A stretch of 64,000 nucleotides of DNA, from the NCBI GenBank assembly GCA_003260075.1, contig QLIY01000138.1:160199-224198 (forward strand). Direction: 5' to 3'. The position numbers and the translations under genes are program-made. Below, in pieces: positions 1 to 10,800 of the stretch. The DNA is from Phallusia mammillata. Taxonomy: Eukaryota; Chordata; Ascidiacea; Phlebobranchia; Ascidiidae. The notes beneath the pieces were generated by a model. It was not told the DNA's origin. It ran no database searches and saw only the letters and a list, made by a program, of their open reading frames with translations. The stretch's first letter is position 1; every line of letters begins with the position of its first letter.

Positions 1-24
1 TGTTTTCTGTTTTGTTTTTTTCAG

Positions 25-1155
25 TGCCACTTCTCATCGTGATAATTATGAGCTACTCTAGTGCTTTGGATAACAACACCGTTTCTATTCCGTTCGTGGT
101 TGGCTTCTATCTTTCCATGTCTAACAGGTAAATCATTTTCATATTTTTAACTGGGTTTGAACCCTAAACCTCCTGAATGAAATTCCCGATCATGTTTTGC
201 ATTTAAGAATTGCTGTTTTTGTTTTCACAACAAACTAACCTGAGAATCTGTTGAAAAACACACAGTGTGCAAAGGTTCTGGCTGGTTTTTGGCTGATTAA
301 CTGCATGTTGCTACAGTGCGTATGAAGATCAATACGAAAAATCCAAAATGATTTTGCTATATTTTCAGAAATGTCTACCCCGAGTTTAGTTTTTTTTTCA
401 CATCACACACATGCCTATATTACCACAGGGTGGCAAATTCACCCTGGATTGAGAATTTTTTACCAGCAGTATATGGGAAATGTCATTGGATGTCTTCGAT
501 TCACAATTTAAATCTAAGTTATTACTATTTAACCACAGTACGTCATGCGTTATGGCGTTGTACTAAATACAGCATGTTGACCTAGCATTACCACATGTCA
601 CCAGTGGTTGGGTTCAAATTTTTTATCAGCCGGTTTCATCACAAAAGTCATATTTTTTAGCTGGTTCTGTTACAAAAAGTATTTGACACTTATTGACAGT
701 AACCAGTAATGCTAACCGGTTCGCTGATGTTATAAAATTTCGTGAGACGGTTCTATAGAACCGGTGCGAACCATTTTTGTGAATCCTAAAAGGTAGACCT
801 GGTTTGGAAAAACGCCCTCAGTATGCCTAACACAATATGTTATATATATTAGTGTGCCATAATCGCTGGTTGGCACAGCCATATAGACGCTTGAACAGGA
901 ATAAATATATGCTTATCTTATTTTATTTAACATAATAACTGAGTCTTTTTAACTTCTAGTTTCGTCAACGTAATTATATATAGTGTGATGGACAAGAAAT
1001 TTCGGAACGCGGTAAAAGATTTGTGCGTCAACAATCGCGTAATGAGGTTTGTGACGAGACACAGGAAAAACACGACATCCATGGAACAGCTGGACAAGGA
1101 CATAAGAAGCAGAAATACGCCGAAATCCGACCAACATCCATCGACTTCTGTGTAA
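25..1155 (+). CDS. Class A (rhodopsin-like) GPCR, 3' end (last two exons)
   Basis: Two exons are visible: 25-127 (after a TTTTTTTCAG acceptor, donor GTAAAT) and 960-1155 (after TAACTTCTAG, stop TAA at 1153-1155). The split codon AG+T joins them in frame. The first exon reads PLLIVIIMSYSSALD, which fits the second half of TM6 after a CWxP-type proline, followed by extracellular loop 3 and the start of TM7. The second exon gives SNSFVNVIIYSVMDKKFR, the end of TM7 and the start of helix 8, followed by a basic Ser/Thr-rich cytoplasmic tail of about 45 residues. The NPxxY motif is changed to NVIIY, losing the proline. The ligand cannot be told from this fragment. The upstream exons lie outside the window. 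The family call is fairly secure from TM7/helix 8; the subfamily is unknown. Confidence 0.72.
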
Positions 1156-1157
1156 AC

Positions 1158-1180
1158 CAGTGGTTCTTAAACTTTTGTGT
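1158..1180. mobile_element. hAT-like transposon terminus fragment
   Basis: CAGTGGTTCTTAAAC begins two bases after the GPCR stop codon and matches the CAGTGGTTCYYAA-type terminal inverted repeats of hAT elements, intact copies of which occur elsewhere in the window. I found no matching opposite end within several kb, so this is at best a truncated copy. Confidence 0.3.
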
Positions 1181-1294
1181 CTAATTTTGACACTTGCGAG
1201 TAATTTTTTGCTTACACCTTTGCGAAAGGCGAAACAGTACGAAATTGATAAAACTTAATTAACAACTTAACGGCAATTCAGGGTTGTAAACCAT

Positions 1295-1580
1295 CCTGAA
1301 ATTGGAGCCCTAACCCAAAAGTACAAGCCTGAAACCCGGCCCCAACCCCAATCGTTTTTCATGAGAAGCGCGTTTACACCCGAAAGTTTGATTGTCAGTC
1401 CTATATACGGAAGCCTCAGGAAAGACCAAGACCACAAACATAATAGACAATTGGTCATGAACAAGGCATTTTAAGGATGTTTGATATTAGGTCAGGTCCA
1501 GTAACTGGCTACTTAGCTAGTTAAATTCAAAATGTACTGACACAGATTGTAAAATCAGGCCCGAATCAAGCCCGTTTTTT
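1295..1580 (+). repeat. Interspersed repeat, family A, copy 1
   Basis: The segment 1295-1342 (CCTGAAATTGGAGCC onward, through AAAAGTACAAGCC) matches the reverse complement of 26312-26360 with few differences. The motif CCCGAATCAAGCCCG at about 1560 recurs at about 11091. The three sites therefore share a dispersed element of unknown class. No terminal repeats or target duplication could be defined. Confidence 0.5.
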
Positions 1581-1789
1581 ACTAAACTAAACCCTACAAC
1601 ATAAATGAGACTTAATTGTGCTGTGAAACAAAAAATACTTAGCAGTACACATAACCATTATAAACATAAATTTTCACGTTTATTATTGGCAGGGTCAAAA
1701 CAAGTGCGCTCCTTGCTACGAGTCGCGATCAGGCTTTGTTGGTTGTTAAACGCCCTGGGCCATTCGACCAAGTACTTCATTACCCCTAG

Positions 1790-1880
1790 ATTTGATTAGC
1801 TCTCGTCGTAGCTGATTTGCGCACTTATTTTGTGCTCACAAGTTTGTGGGTTCTAATCCCATGTCTGCATCTCGAGTTTA
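1790..1880 (+). repeat. Possible tRNA-derived SINE
   Basis: GTGGGTTCTAATCCCAT can form a five-base-pair T-arm with a seven-base loop, and a loose A-box-like TAGCTCTCGTCGTAGC lies about 50 bases upstream. No full cloverleaf can be drawn, so a decayed tRNA-derived repeat is more likely than a functional tRNA. Confidence 0.25.
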
Positions 1881-4800
1881 CCTCAAGTACGTAAGCAAAC
1901 AGCACTACCTATATGTCCATTTTTTTACCAATGAAGTACATTGTAATGCTAACTAAATGTTTACATCGTTTTTTGACACTGCTGAATATTTGTTGATTTT
2001 TTGTTCTATTATATCATTGTCTTTACGTCTATGCTCTTTATTATGTCAATATCGCTTTCAACCACTGCAAATGCTTATTATTTAGGTTCATTGTATCCAT
2101 ACCTCTCGAAAGTTACAGAATGAAACTTAATTAAAATTTGCAGTTAGCAAGCATGTGAAGTGCAAAAAAACAATCTGGCGTTTCATATTTAATTAATTCA
2201 TCTCTAAATCCTCACACAAAGAGGAAACGGACATACATCCGATCTTGTATCTTCTTTAAAGTTCAACATAATTACCGAGGAAATAAAGTTGCCGTTGTTT
2301 GGCTTTAAAGATTAAAATAAGCCTTGAGGATTAAAGCAAAGCAATCTCTGTCACGCGCACATGCTTGGTGTGTTCACAGTTCACGAATGTCGCCCGCCTT
2401 TTTTCCTTTTTTCCTCGTCCGCTTTAACTGTAGTGGCTGGATCACGTAGTAATTCATTGGCGTTCGAAGTGTTTCAAATACGTTTCAACGCATAGCAATA
2501 TGCTGGTTGAAAACTTGATTAATTTGCTTTCAAATTCGACTTTGGGTGTTATGTACCAGATGAGTGTTTGATTTACAATTAAATGTGCTTTTGTGTCAAA
2601 ATTGTTGGACGCATGGTCGAAGAAGGTTTGTTAACGAGCTTTGTAAAGTCATCTGTGTCGGCATTTTATTGTTTAAATTGCAAAAACTTATATAGAAGTC
2701 GATGTACTTAATTTCAACATGCGCAACAGAAAGTTGAAGCATAGGAAAGGTTGTTAATGTATTTGTACGAAAGTTGTATTTATGAAGTTCTCGACAAACG
2801 TTGTTTTTCCAGGCAGGTGTTGCGTTTTGAAATGAATTGCTGTGAAAATAATTAAGCAATCATTAGACCTTAGTGGCCTGGCGGCGAACCGCAGAAACAA
2901 TTAGAGGCTGGTCAATTGATGCGAAGTCAAGAGTTAAGGAAACAATAGCTCAAATATTTAGTCGTGCCAATGTGAACAATTGTGCTGGGTTATTGATTGT
3001 GACCCACTTTTTTGTGCAACAACAAAAAACTTAAACAGTATAATATCAGTTGAGCTGTTGATGTTTTAACCTGATTTGTTTCGAAGTATTTTCTAGTCGG
3101 GCGTTGCATAAAACGAATAGTTTAATATTCGGGCGATATTCGAAACTAACTGTTGCGAATGTCGAATAAAGCCAATGTTTGCTGTTATATTTCGGTATGT
3201 TAGTAATTTACTCCAGTTTAGTTGCTGAAAAAGGTTCACTTGATGTCAAACCTGCAAATGTAGTTATCAAATGTCATAACCCCCTATACAAAGTTAATTT
3301 TAGTACTGAGTGTAGTTTGCAATCGTTCATTGCGCAACCCTAGTTAAGAAACGTATTTAAAATGCAACAGCAATTGTATGAAATACCACAAACCTCGATA
3401 CGGTTTGCTTCAATCAGCACTGCATACAAGCATATAGCTTGCACTGAGCAAAACAACCTGAATAGACTCGATGCTGTGTGCGACAGTTCAGGCAGGATGT
3501 GAGGTAACTTTAAACGTCGTTGAACGCTTCAATTGCATTTTACCCTTCAATTGAATGCTACACTCCAACGCTCAATTGGCGATGTTTTCGTGGTGAGGTG
3601 ACGAACTGCTCAGTTAAGTTAAACTGCTAGTGATAAAGTAGGTAAGTCTTCATTTGCTGTACAAGTACTACATAGTGACGTGCTTTATGACGTTTATTGA
3701 CGTGTGACGTCAATTATACGTTGAATGACGCGTTATTCACTTATTGGAGCGTAACATAATATCAAAAGGCTTATTTTAGGTGAAAGAGATTGATTTCATT
3801 ATTACCATTGTCAAATAGTAAAACATTAATGTATTACCAAACGTTTTTGTGGGGTTGTCTTCCAAGTATTAGTAACTGTTTATGGCGTTTATGTTTTGTG
3901 TCAAGTCGAGCTTTGAAAGCAGATAGTTAGGCAAGATACTTCATATGAAATCCAGTCATTGTGCAGCGCTTAAATAGACTTTGACACTTCCTTAAGAACT
4001 TAATACTTCCTTTAGCCGGTAGAAATATCCAACAGCTTAACGATTAATTGATGAATAGCACATCCAGGTGACGCTTGTGGTGTATTACGCGCTCAAACAG
4101 CGTTAATACCCGATAATTAATGTCTGACAAAACACTCGAGTCACATTTCCTCATATTATCTCCCATAACACGAAAACTACACGTACACTAATCGATACAG
4201 GGTTGTTTATAATGTCGACTTGGACTGAACGATTACAATAAAGTAACGTTTTATTAAGTAACGATTCTTGTTCAAAGGCTATTGCTGCGAAATATTACAC
4301 AGTTTTATACGAAGAGTGACGGTCAATTAAGATGTTTCTAACATAACAGCATATAAAATATATCAATAACATGTCGGTTATGGTAAAAATTAACGCTGTG
4401 TTTCATTTTAAGCAAAACCGCTATCTCGTGAAACTCGACGTAAAACGCTGCGGAAATGTCTTGAATAGTGGCGTTAATGACTGGTGGTTAATTACAAAAA
4501 CAGTGTAAACTTTTTGTAATCAATCTCGCTTAGTGTAGTGTGTATTGCTGTCAAAGATTGTCAAAGAAGTATTAGTGGTGTTAGCATGTGCTTATGCCGA
4601 AGTGTTTACAGCTGAAGCATATGTCACATCTATTTGACCACTCCTAGGAAGACTATGGACAAACATATGTACAGTATACCAAGTTATGACAAAGTTTTAC
4701 CCAAAAGTATAAAACAGATACCTGTTAAAGAAAAATTTAAAAGATTTTGCCAAGATGCACAAAAAGGCTGTTCTCTTAGAATTTACAGTTCAGTAATGTC

Positions 4801-7449
4801 TTGCTGGGTTGTAAGGTGGCCCACCCATGTTTACCGAGAGTCTTTTCTGTTAATTTTCGGTTTGATGTGTAAGCATTGGTTCTCCTCTGTCAACACTAAA
4901 ACAGGGTTTATGTTTTATCTTTATAGTTCGACAGAGTCACTCATACACTGTAAGATTAAAACGTGTTAGGATTGAAACCCTTGTAATATAGCGCTTAGGC
5001 AATGTTTGTTCCGTTTCATTTCTAGCAAAAACAATAAATAGTGCATTGATTTGTGTTGAAATGTAGCCATATGTCGGTTTTTCGCATTATGCTAGTGTTG
5101 TGTTCTTATAGAAAGTCGGTTAGTTTGACTTTCCATCCCCTAACAGTTCTTACAAGTTGTTGTATAGCGTAGATTGTGGCCCCTTACTGTGCGAAATTGT
5201 AACGGAAATAATTGAAACTGAATCTGTATTAGATGTGTCCTTACTTGAGCAAAACGGTAAATTTAAATTTAGCACTAACATCTTTCTAATGCTTTTCTAA
5301 TTTCGTGCGTTGAAATGCCAAAGTCGCATGACATAACGGGACCAATGCGATAACCTTAAACTCTTATGGGATTCCGTAGAAACGTGAATTGCTTCACTGA
5401 GTACCAAATACGTTTTGCCCGATTTCACTCCAATAAATCCTTCAACGTAGCCCCTTCCCAGCTGCACGAAAACCTATAGCCCTTGTGTAGATTGTTTACT
5501 GAAGGTGGTTGCAAGGTCTATTGAAGTTTAGCGTTGCGAGTTTCCAATAACGCACTGAACTGTAATCGAGTCTCTGGAAAAACTGTTTGTCTGAAAAGTT
5601 TGAAGAAGGTTATACCTGATACGTGGAATACAGTATCGTACAGCGCAGCTTGTTTTACCGAAGACAGACTTGAAGTTTTTTGTTTGATACAAACTACTAT
5701 TGATAGTTGATTTGAAATATACTTGTAAAATAAACTTATATTCAACTAGTTTTGCAATGTTTCTGAATTAACACCGCACGGTTGGACTCTAAAAAGCGTA
5801 ATATTAGGTGTTTTGCTTTGTCGTAAAACATATAATTATAATTGTAAGTTTTGTGGGTATAGTCATAGTGGCTTTCGCCAACTATTGTATTGGAGAAAGA
5901 GCTCAGAAAAAATCCCGGTTCATCAATGTCTATAATTAATGACAGTACGGTTCTTACAAACTTGTGATTTCACGACTACTTAATTCTGAAATACTTTGGT
6001 AAATATGTTTGCCATCTTCAAGTGAACCGTGTTTGCACAAAGCTTTGTCGTTGCCTCTTTTTTATCGAGGTGTGTGAAAGCGTTTCAGTATCGTCCAGGA
6101 TTTTTTACGTGTGTTCCATTAGGGATACAAAGTACTAAAGCAGGGTATGCAACAAACGGTGTCAAAACAATAACTGTGTAGGCTTAATTACAAATACCGA
6201 AATTTTCGCATAGATTGGAATACTTCTTGAAAAAAAAACATTCCCAACTACGCCTATGCACGCGTAAAAAATGTCAGTTTTTCTGTCTGAGTTTATGTTA
6301 CTTTGCCACAAATAAGTATTTTTTATTAGTCATAGTAGACAATGGGAACGAAGAAACTTTAGCAGCGTCCTATTGTGTATGAGCACAAAGGTTTAAGAGT
6401 CACTGACCTGGTCAATGATTAACTTAAAAACAATGAGCGTCTTGTTGCGTTCCTAAATTTTAGTGCGATAGGAATGCTTGAGAATATTACCAACCTCTTA
6501 TCTTTATCAAATTTTAGTACAGCGTTTCAATTCGTGTTTTTGTTTCTTTTTGTTGCGTTTCCTCTTTGTTTTTGCGAGAGAGGCGGCAAGAACATTTTAG
6601 CGTTACATGAAGGCCACACAGTTGCATAACGTACCTGTAAACTTATAAACTTGTATTTAAAACAAAGCTTTTGAGTAAAATTCTACAAAGCAAAACTCAT
6701 TTCAGGTGCATGTCATTAGTATAATAGAGAAAATTGAGGGAGTTTTACCTTTAAAAGTAAATGTCAGGACGTCACAGAAACTCTTAAGGTACTCTGGTTT
6801 GGAACATGTACGTAGTGCATTGTATTAAATATTTGAATTATATAGCCATCGTAAATACATGACAAAATTAAGCGTGTTAATGCCCATATCATGTTACGGC
6901 CACAGCAGTGGTGCATAATATTTGGTCACACGGGGTCAAATGAGTACACTTGCCGAAATCTTGTAAAACAATTGATATTGTGGGTTAAACCAGCTCATAT
7001 GACACTAAATCCGATTTCACGTAATTATTGACGTCACATGTGACTGACGATGCGTAACGAACCAATGTTGTTGTATTTCAGACCCAGTTAGAAAATGGGG
7101 CCATCTTGACCAAACCGGTCCACCAGACTTAGCGAAAGGGCATTTATATGAAGACATGCCGTTAAAGTAGCGTTAAACGTAGTGCTAATAAAACGCTTTT
7201 TCATTGCGTTTGTAATAGTAATTGAAAATACTGTTTGTGTTTGTAAATAGTTGTAAAATGATGAAAATTGAACCAAAGTTTATCGAAATGTTGTAGGCAA
7301 CAATTCAGTGTAAGTAGAAAAAAGCCAAAACTCTAATTACACAAACTATTGTGGCAAGATAGAGTTTAGTTTGAGAAACGAATTTACGATTTCTTTGTCT
7401 CCAGATAAATTAAACGCTGTATTTGCTATTTTTGCATAAAACTTAAGTT

Positions 7450-7457
7450 TGACGTCA
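7450..7457. promoter_or_regulatory. CRE-type palindrome TGACGTCA just 5' of the tetraspanin start
   Basis: A perfect TGACGTCA ends six bases before the tetraspanin ATG, so it lies in the 5' untranslated region or core promoter. This is the classical binding palindrome of CREB/ATF bZIP proteins. Function is inferred; the same 8-mer is common across the window. Confidence 0.4.
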
Positions 7458-7463
7458 CACAAG

Positions 7464-7745
7464 ATGGGTTGTTGCACTGACATCATCAAATATCTGCTTT
7501 TTCTCTTCAACGTTTTGTTCTGGGTAAGTTATCGATTAATTAATTTGTGACATTGTTTTCCCGATCGGTGCAACAATTGATTTTCGAAAATAAGTTTAAA
7601 CTTTCATTTTTTGAACTGTGGTTTATTTACGATACTTTGTGGCATTTATTTTATTTTTCTGTTATGGCATTCATATACAGTCCACTTCAATTTCCTACGA
7701 CAAAATGTTATATTGATGCGGTCCCGTTTAATTTCGGATAAAAAT

Positions 7746-7836
<91 letters not shown>

Positions 7837-10800
7837 GCAGGGGCGGCAATTCTGGGTGTTGGAATTTATCTGATAACTGCCAACAATGTAGATGCGGTTG
7901 TCAGTATTGCAGGGATCCAGTTCTACTATTCCGGTAAGTGGAACCGGATCTTATTCATTACATTTTGGCGTGCGATGCCATGGTTCATGAATAAAATACT
8001 TTTTTTTAGAATTGACGTTTTGAAGTCACTTGTAACATCGTGGTTGCTAACATTGCAAATTCATTTTGATGTATTTTTTTTCAGCGAAGTGCAATGTATT
8101 CTGACTATTACTATGTAGAGTCAAGTTTCTTTGTACGATTTCTATGTAGGATAGTATGTATTTATATGATTTCTATTCAGGGTGTTACGTGATGATCGCG
8201 GTCGGAAGTTTCATGTTCTTGGTTGGATTCTGTGGATGCTGCGGAGCAATCAAGGAAAACAAATGCCTTCTAGGAACGGTGAGATAAGAACCTGGCACCT
8301 TCCTTTTAATAAAATACTAAAAATTGTCTTTAAGCGTTTTTCTTTTAATACCTCTTTAATAAATGTATTATTTAAAATGGGACCGGAATAAACTAACTAA
8401 AAATCCAAAAAATTATTCGTGCAAAATATCAGTGCCCTGAAATGACAACGTTTTCGTTTTTGGCAAAACCTAAGCTAGTTAACTCAGTCGCAAAGAAAGC
8501 GATTCTCTTTCTTTGGTGCTACTTGCGTTACTGGGTGTGTGCACAAATGACTTAAGAGCTCCTAAATGGTTTGTGGCAAGTTGTAAAACTGATTAACTTT
8601 TACTTTTGGGGCTAGTTTGTTGTTGTACTTTATCCTGTGAAGTTTAAACGTGTATCTGCATTATTTTGTGTCTTATGTTGTAATTTTCATTTCCAGTACT
8701 TCGTTCTTCTCATGGTGGTTTTCATCATTCAATTCACTGTTGGAATCTGGGCTCTAGTCTCACAGAAGACGGTGAGTTAGATTTATAAGATTTCTATAAA
8801 CTTGATACTTTTCAGTTTTACCACCTAGACTTAGATTAAATTGAATCTGACAGTCTATACCAGGGGTGGCCAAACTGCGGCTCTTTGAGACTTTGATTGC
8901 GGCTCTTTAATATTAAACATGCATTTCCCTGACTGTTTGTAATAACCAATGTACATTCCGAAAAGAGAAAAGAACATTATTGTACAGAAGCGTGTTAGCT
9001 TGTGCATTGTAGTTTAGCCAAAAAATGTCGCTGAGAAATAAATTGCAAACAAAAAAGATAAACAGGAAAATATAACTTTTGAAACAGAATGGGAGTAGGA
9101 GTTTGAGGTAAACCTGTGTGTCTTATCTGTCAAGCTTTCCCAATCATTACAAAACGAGTATCTTGAAACGCCTTTACGATGCTAAACACAAAAAACGTTC
9201 TCATCATGTATCAGCCTACTTTCAAACACCTTGCAGCCCAGATGAAGACTCACAGTACCACCACACGACAATGAATCATTTTTGATAGTGTATACACCTA
9301 ATTGCGAGTGAATAAATTCGTTTTCGATTTTTTGTGTTGCGGCTCTTTTGAAACTATGTTTCGTGATATGCGGCTCGAGTATAAAGCTGGTCTGGCCACC
9401 CCTGGTCTATACTATAAGCAAATCCTATGTAATTTGCGTTGTTTTAACAAAATTAGAGAATGACCTATTTAATAAGGACAAACATTTTTTACAACTAACG
9501 AGTCCAAGATATTTCTTTGATTAAGAAAAAAAATGTTTTATTCTTACACAACATCTAAATCTCTAAGCACCCCGCCCGTGCAAACCGCTTTACAATAGAA
9601 ATGATATCAGACAGTAAACATTAGGTTTAACTACACCCTAATCGCAAACAGTCGGTTTTGTTGAAACTGCTTTACTCACAAAAGGTGAAGCGCAATCCCG
9701 TGACTTGGCTGGTATTTGCACATTGATTCACGCTTTTTATTATATGGTACAAAATGTGTAAAAAGTTTGCTTGAATATTTGTGGTTGAATCCTATGACAC
9801 TCTGCGGAGATTGTGGCATTGAGTATAATTTTTTATGATATGAAATTGTGGCTTAACCAACCTTCCAACTGTTCCTGGTGTCATCTAATCCGAAAAAAAT
9901 GCAAATAAGTTGTGGCTGAAAGCCAGTTGGTTTGAAACTCTGTATAAGCTATCGTATATGGAACAACTTAGAAGATTTTGGGATACCATAATCCAGTTGT
10001 TCTCAACTGGTGGTCCATGATGACTTTTTGCGCGGTCCACAGAACGTTAGTTATATTTGGTGATAAACATGAATTAGTTGCATACATTATTTGGAGTATT
10101 CAGTACGAAAAAAGCTTATACAAGTGATTGGGCATTTATTGTTAGCTGTCAGTTATTTGATATCACTCCTGGAAATTCTTTATTGAAATATATTTCGGGC
10201 CAATATGCATATTATGCATGCTTTCTTTATCCGTACTTAACAATTGACTGGTCTACGATATTCTCTTATTAAACTGGTGGCCCATGGTCTGAAACGAGTT
10301 GAGAACCGCATCTGGTGCCTCCACTTCTGTCTCCAACAGTGAATAAACAGGCTAAAATAAAGCCTCTGGATGTTGCGATAAATTTTAACAAATAACTTAC
10401 AATTGAAATTGTGGAATAGCAAAATCGATATTTATTTAAGTAAACGTAAAACATCTAACTTTGCCATTAACATATTTCTTATAATAATTACAAAAACATC
10501 GGTACACTTATTATGCACACACCAATCGTTTATAAATGATGCATTAAACCTTACCTTTTTAACATACTTCTTTACCTTTTGCAGATCGAGGACGAAATAT
10601 TTAAAGGGTTGAACGAGAGCGTTCCCATCGACTACAGTTTGGACTCAGCAAAAGCCAACACTATTGTATCCATACAAAAAACTGTAAGTAGGAGCTGTGT
10701 ATCATAAACTGGTATTGAGCATTCTGACTAGGCCAGCGTTTATTAACCGATGTCCCTAAGTCGTTACGCGTTTTGAAAAGGCCACGAGTGTAGGCCCTTA

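Larger units (their letters stand above)
1156..7463. other. Intergenic region between GPCR and tetraspanin
   Basis: About 6.3 kb of AT-rich sequence with only short open frames on either strand, none bearing recognisable domains or convincing splice-bounded exons. It holds a hAT-like terminus, an interspersed-repeat copy and a possible tRNA-derived element near its start. A perfect TGACGTCA at 3705-3712 lies in a short cluster of further GACG-type half sites (about 3675-3730), and two more perfect copies occur at 7029 and 7450. AATAAA at 2282-2287 could serve the GPCR transcript but is 1.1 kb beyond its stop. Confidence 0.6.

Noticed and set aside
7611..8118. Polyglycine and polyproline proteins across the G run
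   Set aside because: Produced by the artefactual poly-G; the real coding sequence is tetraspanin exon 2.
8181..8391. 69-codon frame overlapping tetraspanin exon 3
   Set aside because: Wrong frame of a real exon and its intron.
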